In this document: positions 50,819-60,600 of the stretch, in pieces
Layout of the letters: each line of letters opens with the position of its first letter
Numbering within the stretch: the first letter of the stretch is position 1
Origin: Fasciolopsis buskii
Taxonomy: Eukaryota; Platyhelminthes; Trematoda; Plagiorchiida; Fasciolidae
Direction: 5' to 3'
Length of the DNA: 64,000 nt
Assembly: GCA_008360955.1 (NCBI GenBank)
Contig: LUCM01004946.1
Span: forward strand, 124,001 to 188,000
The notes under the pieces: generated by a model
Database searches by the model: none
What the model saw: the letters and a program-made list of their open reading frames with translations, nothing else
Told to the model about the DNA's origin: nothing
Made by a program: the position numbers and the translations under genes

Positions 50819-50838
50819 TATATATATATATATATATT
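50819..50838. repeat. TA microsatellite
   Basis: About 20 bases of alternating TA. Confidence 0.8.
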
Positions 50839-50944
50839 CTGAAAGATAAGACACTCTGGTAGGAGTCGCAGCTTAGATTCGGATTCACAGATCTCGGTCA
50901 TAGTGAACATTTGAGTGAACTACGAAGGTCATCCGCCGTGCTTC

Positions 50945-51045
50945 CTAACTACATTCGTGAGGGAGCATGAAATTAAGAATAAGGCGTTCGACTCAGAATC
51001 GTTCGTCCCGGGTTCGCGTCCCAGTTCGGGCGCGGTGGATATGCA
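50945..51045 (+). repeat. tRNA-derived sequence, Leu/Ser-like, not an intact tRNA
   Basis: The run AAGGCGTTCGACTCAGAAT followed by CGTCCCGGGTTCGCGTCCC resembles the anticodon-arm to T-arm half of a class II tRNA such as tRNA-Leu. The D-arm side and a matching acceptor stem are not seen, so this is probably the head of a SINE or a tRNA fragment. Confidence 0.5.
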
Positions 51046-51351
51046 CTGCTGATCATTCCTACCAAGGATGAAACAGCTGTACAGTGCTTCCATGGTTTCC
51101 TTATGGTGAGTTGGGCGATGATATCACATGGTGAATTATTTCATGAAAACATTAAATCCCCTACTACTAAAAAAATAACTGTTTCTACATTTTATCTGAT
51201 ACAACTTTTCAAAAATCCTCATAAACTAGACTGTGTTATCCGTACACAAGAAATAACGCATTATCTCTGGAACTGTGGGACAAAGTATTCCCAGCAGTAA
51301 TCGGTTCTATACTGCACATTTATATTTTCCGCAAACTGACCGCAAACTTAC

Positions 51352-51442
51352 TCTTTTTGGCGATCTGCTACAGAGAATGCTTTCAGTTTTTCGCCTGCCA
51401 TTTTGCTGACCATTACAGCCGGAATAGATATACCATCCTTGT
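51352..51442 (-). CDS. RNF13: PA-TM-RING ligase exon 3: end of PA domain
   Basis: This 91-base exon is easily missed. It follows a pyrimidine-rich tract ending TTTGTACAG and closes at a canonical GTAAGT donor. It encodes DGISIPAVMVSKMAGEKL and then KAFSVADRQK. The motif of a small acidic turn followed by I-P-A-V and a hydrophobic pair is the conserved last strand region of PA domains (I-P-S-V-F-I in vertebrate RNF13). Entry phase 1 and exit phase 2 fit exons 2 and 4. The open frame continues on both sides, but those parts are intron. Confidence 0.9.
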
Positions 51443-52986
51443 CTGTACAAACATGAAGCAGGAAAAAAATGTGCTTTGATGACCATTTCGCAGTCAAAGT
51501 ATCCATAAACCCACACAGATTATTGCTTCTCATGTTGGGAAATCGGACCATGACATTAGCTTCCTTTTTGAGAATAAAAACCAATACCTTCGGTTGACCG
51601 ATCCGAAAATGAGAATAGGAGAGTGAAGCGCGTAAGTTTTTTGTCAAAGACCTAACCACGTCCTCTAATTGAGTGACCGGAGACAAGACAACTACGTAGG
51701 AGATACCTTACGGTGGGAACACTACTTATTCCCAGTTCTGCGTTTGGTGGATTAGTTTATGATTATCGCAGTGCTACATTTTAGCGTTCATCAGAAGTAA
51801 CGTTGAGTAAAACGTCTGTGATTATCATAAATCTGGAGTAATTTACGGAGGTCAAACACAGCATTACGAAATTTGCTCTTATAGAAGCAATCGATACCTC
51901 TCGGTCGGTTCTTTGAAACTTCATTTGACTCCACCTAAATCTGCTGACATTCCTAGCAAGATGGCATTCAACAGAAGAACAATAATGCACAAATTTTCAA
52001 GTTGTGGAGATAAGCATGACAGGATAAAGTAATTCAGATTCAAGCAGCGCACATCGGAAGAACAGTGAATGTGATAAATCCTTGCTAGGGATACCTATAT
52101 TACATCCACCGCCAGCGCAGGCGGAGCAACAATCAAAATTTAGCTCAACTATATTGATGTAACATGTTTGATGTCTGAGTGCAGGAATACGAACCATGAT
52201 CTGCAGGATTTACTTCAAGACATGAATCTTTTTATTGTAAACTTCCAAACCAGGCAAAATCGAATCCCCCGAGCGGTTTAATCTCGTGTGATTGTACTGT
52301 ACGTTTGAGGCTCCCAATATTTTGAAGCCGGTGCCGCTCTCCCACTCCTGCCTCCCACCATCGCTTCATGCAAGTAAAAAATAAGGGCTCACCAACCAAA
52401 CAGAGAACCAAAGAGCCTTTCGTCCGCTGCAAAGCAGAGTGCCTACTCTAATCCGCCGTCGGTAAACGAACATCTGAATCCCTTGTTAAAGCCGTCTCCC
52501 GCAATTTCTCTCCTACCAATTCCCACCTCATAAGTAATTCCACTAGTGATCCTGTTTTTGAACTACATGAGAATGCTGAAGTTTCTGATCTCCGGTTTGC
52601 CCCCAATTCCATTTCGCCCTCTTTTTTTACATCGCCCGCTTTTTTCCTCTCCACTGTCCCTTATTTCCTGTATCGCATTAGCACTAGGAAGATCCGCCGA
52701 CCGTTAATTTCTCTGAACGTTTCCAAACCATTGTTTGGATGGCATTCCATCCATCGGCCTCAAAATGATTTCTTGAATTGGGTCATCTTTTACGTTATAC
52801 TTTCTTTTCCCCAAGCTTTATACCTCCCCCCCCACTGAAACACGCCGTGATTTTAGCTATTCCTAAACGCAATGACCCTAATGAATTTCACAACCATCGT
52901 CCCATTTCCCTCACGCATGTTATTTCGAAAGTATTTGAAATGGTCATTTCCGACCAACTGCGTTCGTCTGTCAATCTCCAAAGACC

Positions 52987-53017
<31 letters not shown>

Positions 53018-53018
53018 G

Positions 53019-53060
<42 letters not shown>
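52987..53060. repeat. ATC trinucleotide tract (RTE 3' tail)
   Basis: About 74 bases of ATC repeats with one GTC variant. It is the expanded 3' tail of the nested RTE copy, and gives poly-Asp or poly-Ser in other frames. Confidence 0.9.
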
Positions 53061-53808
53061 GCTTCGTTCAGCGTGAAACAGCAAGGCAAGCCTCAATGAC
53101 CGCAGCCTTTCCCCAGAGTTACACGTTTATATAAACAGAGTGGATGTCCAAGGCGAACAGGGAGTGGACAGACATAGGCGGGAAGAGATAAGGTGCTGNN
53201 NNNNNNNNNNNNNNNNNNNNNNNNNNNNNNNNNTGCAGCCAACAAATGGGACACAGTCTAAATGTACAAAAGCACGTGTTTTCAATCATTCTGATACGAT
53301 AGAAGATGACAACACGATCGCCACTGGTCACGACTGTTTAGGGTTCACTGCCATATCCTTCAGTGTCTCCAGCCAGCAAGTCGACGAGCGTTTCGGACCC
53401 CGACTACGAAGGCGTGAGACACTTACTTCACTTAACTTCGCTGTACATTTTCTCATTCCACGTTGCCACGTCATCCGTTGGCCTCCACATGGCTTCTTAC
53501 ATTCCTTAGGAGGAACACAAAATAGGGCACGATATGGTAGACGAGTGATCGTCATACGCAACACGTGACCCAACCAGCGTAGTCCATTAAGTTTCCTACG
53601 CTGACACAAGCTATTTTCAGAAGTGGCACCCAATACCAAATTCCTAAACTCAATATTACTCACCCGGTCACTCCATCCAATCCTAGCCATACTACGTAAA
53701 CATCGATTGTCGAAAACCTCCAACCGACGAACATCGCCCACACGCATACTCCACGTCTCGCAACCGCACAATAGAACTGAACGCACTGCGGCACAGTACA
53801 TACGACTT
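52988..53808 (-). mobile_element. RTE-like 3' fragment nested inside another LINE
   Basis: Minus-strand, 5'-truncated copy. The C-terminal domain is open at 53328-53801 (RSVLLCGCETWSMRVGD and RRLEVFDNRCLRSMARIGW). The 3' UTR follows, ending at GCTGAACGAAGC and a long GAT tail, seen on the plus strand as ATC repeats at 52987-53060. It interrupts the plus-strand LINE between RT blocks, so it is the younger insertion. An N gap of 35 bases lies in its 3' UTR. Confidence 0.88.
53199..53233. other. Assembly gap (35 Ns)
   Basis: Falls at GGTGCTG before the gap and TGCAGCCAAC after it. The other copies read TGCTGCAGCCAAC without a break. Confidence 0.95.
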
Positions 53809-55136
53809 TTCCCATCTCGTCGTTCAAAGGGCGATTTAATGGCCCCCGACTTACATTTCTGCCCGGCTTCACTCGACAGCCACGGAGAAACACATCTGGT
53901 GTCCTCAACACTTCTAAGGCATTCGACCGAGTTTGGTATGGTCTTCTGTAGAAACTGCCCATGTTCGGATTTTCCCTAATTTTCGTTTCGTGGGCATCAA
54001 GAATTCTTCATTAGGAGGACCATCTCCGACCGAGTTGATGGAGTCTTGCTTCAGCCACTCCTGTAAGTGCTGGCGTTTCCCAAGGTTCAGAACTTGCGAG
54101 CACACCTTTTTTTCTTTTAGTCACCAATGACCTTCTGTCCACCACCTCCAACGCAATCTGTCCTTTTGCCGAGGATGCCACTCCTCGTCGTCCTCTTTCT
54201 TACCGTACTCCGTGCCATGCAAACACCAACGCTGATCGTGACCGTTGTGTCCAGTGCATCTCTATGCTTCGATCTTGAACATATCTGTTCCAGGGGTTCC
54301 AACAACCATGGCATTTTCAATGCTTCCAAAACCTCTATTCTTTTGATTTCCTTAAAACGTCATTTTCCTCCCCACATATGTTCTTTGACTCATCTATTGT
54401 GAATTCCAGGGAGTCTGTTGCATTTCGCAGATTATCCCTTAATTTTCCATTATGTTGGTCTTCTTTCATATCTCAGCTTCCTTCTTGCGTTGTGTTCAAA
54501 GTTGATTTTCCGTACTAGGTCAGGCTCGTGTAATATCGTACAAAGATTAAATCCGCCCCGCACTTGAATACTGTAGTCGCTTGTGGGGTGAAGCTTCGTT
54601 TACTTCGCTCTCGCTTCTTGATCGAGTTCAAAGAAAAGCCATCCGGCTGATTGACGATCCTTCACTAACATAATTTGCAGTCACTGGCCCATCGTCGGGC
54701 AGTTGCCTCGCTATCCCTTTTCTACTTTTATTACTGTGGCCTTTGTTCTTCGGAATTTGCTTTAGCAGTTCCTCTTCCTGCAACCATTTTTCGCTCTTCT
54801 CGCACAAAGGCAGCTCGTCGCCATAATTAGGTTTTTGTTGCTCGGTGCTGTACTTCTTCATTTCAGTCTTCTTTTTTACCGGACTTCCAAACCGTGAAAC
54901 ACCTTCTGTATTACTAACCACCCAGAACCTGTTACTTTTCAATAGCAGAACCAACAAACTGATTCTTAGGTGAATGTTCCCTCACTTTCTCCCAATACAG
55001 TGTCTTCGGACCATGGCATTAATTCCTTTACTGTACTCCACTTCTTTATGTATAATAAAAACGTCATATCGGCAATTTTTCATGACGTGATTGGGGTGTG
55101 AGTGCATTGGAAGGAAAATATCCCATTCCTACTAGG

Positions 55137-55320
55137 GCTCACCATAAGGGATGGGGGACGGTAACCTTGATCTTGAAACCCAGAATATCACAGGACCACA
55201 TAGGGTCACTATAGGTTAGATGTAACGAGCCGGGCGACAGCGACTTGCTGACCATTACAAAGTGACTAAAAGGTCTAGCATTCGAACCTCTGATTCTTTC
55301 GGTGACAGAAGCTCAATTCA
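55137..55320 (-). repeat. SINE-like repeat next to ligase exon 2
   Basis: On the minus strand the B-box-like GAGGTTCGAATGC (near 55288) is followed by CGCTGTCGCCCGGCT and ATCAAGGTTACCG, blocks also seen at 56425-56620. This is a diverged copy of that repeat, ending about 160 bases from exon 2. Confidence 0.6.
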
Positions 55321-55479
55321 CCTGAGGTGTAGTAGGCAGAGAGGGAGTGTCCAGAGACATGATGATGATTAATGAAAAGGAAACCAAAGTCACAAATTTA
55401 GGGAAAACGGAATAGTCAAGCCATTCATGCAGAAAAACTGAAGGTCTTTTACAAACATATGTTAAGAAATAAAACTCAC

Positions 55480-55729
55480 AACTTCCACCGCCCATTGGGA
55501 AAATTTCATTTGGTACTGTATTGTATACAATTACGCCGGAAAAGTTAGCTTTTTGAGCATTGATGACCTTGAGATCAAAATCGCAACCACCGCGCTCGAT
55601 TAAAACTATAAAGGGAAGATCAGACAGTCTATGTGATGACGTAGAATCCGACAAAAACGTCCCATCTGAAGACGGTCGAGGTCGAATCGGATCGCACGCG
55701 TTGACTGGCTGAGCCATTGCAAGGAACCC
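55480..55729 (-). CDS. RNF13: PA-TM-RING ligase exon 2: core of the protease-associated domain
   Basis: This exon encodes residues 69-151 plus one base. It holds the most recognisable part of the PA domain: the AQPVNACDPI segment (residues 74-83), then FIVLIERGGCDFDLK (108-122) and VINAQKANFSGVIVYN (about 123-138), followed by PMGGGS at the exon end. Cys80 and Cys117 match the cysteine pair conserved in PA-TM-RING proteins. Asn130 lies in an N-F-S glycosylation sequon that would face the lumen. The PA domain is thought to bind cargo or partners in the lumen of endosomes. The exon ends in phase 1 at a GTGAGT donor. Confidence 0.93.
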
Positions 55730-55764
55730 CTTTCACAAAGATATAAGTCCAAAAGCAAACATAC
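55730..55764 (-). other. Mini-intron 1 (35 bases)
   Basis: The donor is GTATGT and the acceptor ends GAAAG. Removing these 35 bases joins two different reading frames and restores the PA-domain segment around residues 60-82, which matches the family order (FG, then about eight residues, then GF, then a short run to NAC). Reading through without splicing puts the downstream PA sequence out of frame. Very short introns near the 5' ends of genes are known from schistosomes and other trematodes. Confidence 0.8.
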
Positions 55765-55968
55765 ATCCAGATGAAAAAGACCGGGACCGAATTGGCCTAC
55801 AACGTCCTCGAAGGATGCAACAATTACGCTAAACGGAACGTTCCGCTGGAAACAGAGAACATGGGTGCAATTCTGAAATAAACCCACGTACAGAAGTGAT
55901 AAAATAAAAAGAGAGGAATCTGAGATAATCCAATTTTTCGCACGATTTATTCCATATCTAATGCTCAT
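55765..55968 (-). CDS. RNF13: PA-TM-RING ligase exon 1: signal sequence and start of PA domain
   Basis: This exon encodes residues 1-68. The ATG at 55966-55968 is chosen because it opens a basic then hydrophobic leader and because an in-frame TGA lies just upstream at 55993-55995, so no earlier in-frame start exists in this exon. Residues 1-13 are polar and basic, and residues 18-31 form a hydrophobic core rich in Leu, Ile and Phe, consistent with a signal peptide for ER entry. Residues 43-61 (NVPFSVIVASFEDVVGQFG) resemble the stretch of RNF13 that leads into the PA domain. The exon ends in phase 0 after Asp68 at a GTATGT donor. An alternative is that part of the leader is intronic, because pyrimidine-rich AG acceptor-like sequences precede residues 33 and 42; the open frame with a sensible signal peptide makes this less likely. 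Confidence 0.78.
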
Positions 55969-56199
55969 AAATGCCAAAGGTGTGGCAGCACATCAACCGA
56001 AACACCTTTTATGTGGTCACGCAGAACATCGTAGGCGGTGGGATGAGGACAGGGCCCGTTTGACGATAGCAATGGTTTCCAGTAAATTTAAAGAAAACTA
56101 AATCCATGAAAAATACAGTGTTCTGGAAGATACACTTTATTGAATCTGATGAATCAATAACAAGAAAACGATAAACTCAGTTCAGAGCTGCATGCAATC

Positions 56200-56385
56200 C
56201 GGACAACAAGCCACGGATAGAAGAACGACCGACTTATGAACGATGAACAACGTGGGATATTATTACTGTAGAAAGCGACTGCAGACAAACAGTGCAGTGT
56301 CGTGCCAAAATTGTACTTAACAACCATCCTTGCCACAAAGTATCAGAAAAGTCTGTTGGTGGCACGGTGACATTTTTATGGCGGT
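56200..56385. repeat. Dispersed repeat related to 25740-25925
   Basis: Shares ordered short blocks with that segment, among them GACAAACAGTG and GTGACAT. It lies just upstream of the ligase start codon and could overlap its 5' flank. Confidence 0.4.
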
Positions 56386-56424
56386 TGAAGCACCAGCGCA
56401 GTGGAAAAAAAATGTCCCATGCTC

Positions 56425-57115
56425 ACTAGGGCTCACTATACGGAGCGGAGGACTGGGGCGGTAACCTTGATCCTGAAACCAGGAGTACCACAGAACCACT
56501 ATATAGGTCAGGTTTGGTAACTAGCCGGGCGACAGCGATTTGCCGTCTAACTTCAAAGTGATTGACAAATCTGGGATCTGAACTTCTGACCCTTTCGGTG
56601 AAAAACGCTTAATCCACTTGACCACTTGATTAACATGACCCACCATTCAATAAGAACACAGCTCCTTGTTTCTCTTCAATGCATTTGTGCGTCAGCGGAG
56701 GCGCATGAATCAAATTTCCGGCTCACCGACTCTGCTGTGATGCCCGAGTAGCCTTTAGTCCCTGATTTGAATTGTCCAAAAGGTGTATGAACTAGGATTA
56801 TCGGTCACTGACAACGGTTTGCGAACGCCTTGTTTCGTCTTGCTATCCTACAGACCACGTCTTCGGACTAAATGCTTCCGATGGGGAATCCCAAGGTAAC
56901 CTATAATTCGACTTGGGTGGCCGATAAGTAACAACGCTACAGAAACCAATGGTATTGATGGCAATCGATGACGCAGAGGAGTGTGATACACGTGACGTGT
57001 GCGCTAGATTCTCCACTAAAGTCACTTTGGTCATCCTCTGTTTTCCTCCCTATTGCTACATATGTTTCCGCCATGGTTTTCCCCGGGTAATCACTGATGT
57101 AATCAGGTGTCTGCA
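56425..57115 (-). repeat. Composite tRNA-headed repeat, copy B
   Basis: On the minus strand the head (A box TGGTCAAGTGG near 56622, B box AGTTCAGATCCC near 56575) is followed by the body CGCTGTCGCCCGGC and ATCAAGGTTACCGCCCC. The segment 56535-56925 is nearly identical to 38126-38510. Beyond 56925 the similarity drops. It lies upstream of the ligase gene. Confidence 0.75.
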
Positions 57116-57234
57116 ACATAAATAAATAGATAAGTTGGAGAAATTCAGATAATAGAATCCTGACGAACAGCACCTGTCATGATGAACTCGTGTGGATAAT
57201 TGTCACCAGCACAAAATCGGTCCAGGAACTTACA

Positions 57235-57650
57235 TTATCGCCGTCACCGTTCAGTGCTAAATAGCAGGACAAACCGAAATGACGGCTGTCATCTTCCCAG
57301 AGTTACATGATTCTGTGAAGAGTGAATATGCAAGGCAGATGTGAAGGTGACATACACTGGCGAAAAACTTCGGAAAAACCCAATGCCCAACGCATAAAAT
57401 ACAGACTAACAGTATAAACATCATCGTCCAGCGTGAAACATCAAGACAAGCCTCACTGACTGCGGTCAATATGGCTTGCCTACCTGCTTAACGCAGACCA
57501 ATGATGATGATGAAGCTTACATGCTGCTCAGCCAGCGTAAAGTTGTTCGGCAGATCAATAATTAATGTGTCTCCGCTTTCTACTGTCTTGCTACCATCGT
57601 TTGATATGCCACGGTGAAAAGGTAAACAAACGCTAGTTCCTCTTCATTCA
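57235..57650 (-). mobile_element. Two short RTE-like 3' pieces
   Basis: Minus strand. A first 3' UTR piece begins at CCGTTCAGTGCTAAATAGCA (57248). A second starts with CATCGTCCAGCGTGAAACA near 57422. Near 57530-57650 there is a diverged C-terminal segment that runs, without a clean break, into the much less diverged copy starting near 57650. Confidence 0.6.
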
Positions 57651-60600
57651 GTACCAAGTTCGACACTGCTGTCGTTCAGTACTGTAACAACACTTTTACT
57701 TCCAAGGTGACAACCACATGCCAAACAGAGCAACCGATCTCACAGTCTATCTATGTTGCGCATTGTTTCCATGGCCGCAGACTGCGAAACAGGCACACGA
57801 CATCGTCCCCTGTGGTCTGAGCAATCCCGTAATCTAGGTCGCATACTTCCCTCCACTTCCAGTTCTACTCCTAACTCCCGGAGACGCTCCTAAAGCATGC
57901 TTTCATGCACCTGCGTCCATGACGAAGTCAAACAAGAATGGAGAGAATGGGACACCCTTGTCCGAACGCCACTAGTCGTTTCGAAATGAAACGCGAACAG
58001 CTTACCCTAATGCCCTAAGGGCGGACCGTAGGTATGCGAGTACAATGCTCGCAACAAGTTCACAAACTTAGTTGGCATACCCTTCCGGTGAAGAACACTG
58101 AATAGTGCTACCGATCCACTGAGTCCAACGCGCCTTTCAAGTTGAGAAAGACTAACGGTCGCAGGGGCGGTGGTGTGTGGCAGGTTTCGAGTAACTGTCA
58201 AGAGTGAATAATCTGGTCCGATGCACGTCCGACCTGGCGCAAAATCCGGCCTGTGTTTCGCGGATATCACTATCGCGAATCGTGTCAACGGCTGTAGCAT
58301 TATCGAAGCTATACACATTAGTAACTATCGGAATTAAACTAAATCCCACGAAGATTGCTCATGGGGGGGCACTCCGTGTACCCTTTCTTGAAGATGGGTA
58401 TAATCAGTGACTCACCCCACGATAGCGGGATACGCTCCCCATCGTTCCACCAAATATCAACGAAGCAAGAGTAAAGTGGAACTTCATCAGCCCTCTCCCC
58501 CAATTTGAAAAGACTGAGGGAAGTTCGTCGGGACCGGCCAGCTTTTCCCCCTCTTCAGAAAGCCGAATATTCGACTCCCCTTCCAAACTTCCGTTGGGGG
58601 ATCAAGTGACACTCCAAGGATTCACAGCTCCAGGCGTCGGGCTAGAATACGATAGCGTATGGCCAGTTAAACTGGTCCTTGCAATGTTCTGCCCAACGGT
58701 CCCAGTCTTTGCCTGTCTACCATGGAATGAGCTCCTCCATTCTTATCGCCACACGATTCAACTAAACCGAAGTTCGCCGCCCAACTCCGCTGTCGAGTAA
58801 TAAGCTAAAAGCAGTCTTGACTGTTAACCTGAAGCGGACGCCACTTCCATCTCTCAGCTAACTTAAACCCACCAGCTTTCGCGGTCATTACCCTAAGGGC
58901 TATGGGTCAACTGACGCTGCAACTGCCGACCCATCTCATTCCATTTCCTTGCAGTTACGCAGCTCGCGTTTTCGCCTCCAATTAGAATAGCGACGCTTGA
59001 GAGATTACAGTGTTTTTGGATGAACTACTAGGTCTGGGACGCGCAGGCGAAAATTGCTGCCAAATGCATAGCCTGCCTTTAAATTTGATCCCCACTGATG
59101 GTCTACATTGCCACTGGGTCGCAGTTCTTAGTTCCTCGACAAAGTTTCTGTTCGTAGCTGTTGCGAACAGCCGAATCAGACAAACGTTCGACAGGCCAAT
59201 CGCATTTGTGCCTGCGTCGATCGCCATCAGCTGAGTGAAAATTTCATGAAACTAAACGCATGGTCCGATTCGACGTACGTGGTCCGTAAAATGATTCTAT
59301 CAGTTCGGGACAGAACCGCACCAACGTAGCTAAACTGCGAATATTGTCCAATCTGACTCAGTGTACCTGTCCGAGTTAAGAACGCCATGTCGCTGTGGCG
59401 GACGCCGAACTGCGTCGGAAATTCCGTACTAGATAGGAATAAAATGTTATCTGCACAGAATTGGAGAAGTCTTCCGTTTGTCTTGTTCGCTGAGCAGCCA
59501 AGGCGCATACGCCCCACCTAAACAGGACCGCGAGGCACTAAGTCCTTCAACTTGGTGCATTAAAAGTCACCTGCTAACCACTACAATGTCAGAGCGTTTG
59601 TCTGCCGAAACAAGAGTGACGAGGTTATCGTAAAACTCATCTTTCTCCATATCAGTGCTGCAGTCTGTTGAGCGTATGCCGAGATAACAAACTAAACTAC
59701 GGCTTAAACACTACTATCCTTCCGGACGCCGACTTTGATCCCTGCAGTCTCATGGCACACAAGCGACCGTTGATTGGGATCCACATCTAAAAGGGCTGCT
59801 TCAAGCCCTTCTCACTAAGACTATTCTAACACCACGTTGACCGCACAGCTTGAGCTGCCTTGTCCTCTGCAGTGTGCAGGGAATACGCTTGCTGAGAAAT
59901 TGGCTCAGTTAGTTGAATTAACTATGCTCAAAATACCCGAATTCAGTTTCGTATGATGCAGCAGACAACCAATCCGAAAGTGAAGTCCACTACAGAGTCA
60001 AACAACCTGTTGGCCAGCCTGCATTAAAGTGGACAAATTGAGGGAACGCGAGATTCAGAAGGCTGACGAGGCTTGAGAAACTGTGAGCTAACAGACTGAA
60101 AACTACCTACTACACTACTTTGACAATAAACCGTTGCGAGTACGGGGCGTGTTATCAATGGAGATGACTATGGATAGTGCAGAAGGGGCAAACAGATTGG
60201 GTTGGAGACGAGCAAGAAAAAGTTGAAATAAAAGAGGGAACTCTGAAGCAGGAGCATACCTTATCACTACCCCACACCGACCTGCGCTCCATGGCAATGG
60301 GCAAGCGCGGTTCCGATGATTAATCCTGCGCGACGAACGCGATGCAGTAATGGAACCTTATTTGTTAGGCTTGTAACTCATGGGGAATAATGGACCAACT
60401 GCTAGGGAGTCCCACGCTAAGCAAGAAGAACGATTAGGGTTCTCAACCAGGCCTTTGGTTCTCAAAGAACCTGAACCGCAAGGCAGCGGAAAAGCTGAGT
60501 GGGCACCCATCTGCTTGGATCAATTATTCGTACAATTGGTTTTCTGACTGACCTGCAAACTCAGATCAACCCCTAACTTGGAGGACCAGGAGACTACTTC

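Larger units (their letters stand above)
52440..54985 (+). mobile_element. CR1/Jockey-type LINE, interrupted by another LINE
   Basis: Plus strand. The left part (52440-52987) carries the RT fingers: LKHAVILAIPKRNDPNEFHN, HRPISLTHVISKVFE and DQLRSSVNLQRP. The right part (from about 53809) resumes with RRSKGDLMAPDL, TEFGMVF, and in another frame AFDRVWYGLL near 53925. It ends with LEYCSRLWGEASFTSLSLLD near 54560 and AHRRAVASLSLFYFYYCGLC near 54690, the usual end of this type of element. Joining the two halves restores the normal order of RT blocks. Frames are broken throughout. Confidence 0.82.
51443..55479 (-). other. Ligase intron 2 (4.0 kb)
   Basis: Mostly filled by a plus-strand LINE that is itself interrupted by a minus-strand RTE insertion. 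A SINE-like repeat lies close to exon 2. Confidence 0.85.
24468..55968 (-). other. RNF13: Gene span: RNF13/RNF167-type PA-TM-RING E3 ubiquitin ligase, seven exons
   Basis: This is the transcription-unit span from the start codon to the stop codon, assembled by eye. Exons are 55765-55968, 55480-55729, 51352-51442, 49359-49528, 38793-38876, 30486-30854 and 24468-24691 (204, 250, 91, 170, 84, 369 and 224 bases). The sum is 1392 bases, or 463 residues plus stop. Introns are 35, 4037, 1823, 10482, 7938 and 5794 bases, all GT-AG, with phases 0, 1, 2, 1, 1 and 1 that match at every junction. Family knowledge: these ligases sit in endosomal or lysosomal membranes with the PA domain in the lumen and the RING in the cytosol. 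The vertebrate RNF13 protein is somewhat shorter, near 380 residues. The symbol denotes the family; RNF13 and RNF167 cannot be separated here. No clear polyadenylation signal was seen in the few hundred bases after the stop. Confidence 0.9.

Noticed and set aside
50945..51045. A functional tRNA-Leu gene
   Set aside because: Only the anticodon-to-T-arm half looks like a tRNA; the D arm and a pairing acceptor stem are missing.
52853..53089. Frames with long poly-Asp or poly-Ser runs
   Set aside because: These are translations of the ATC tract that forms the tail of the nested RTE copy.
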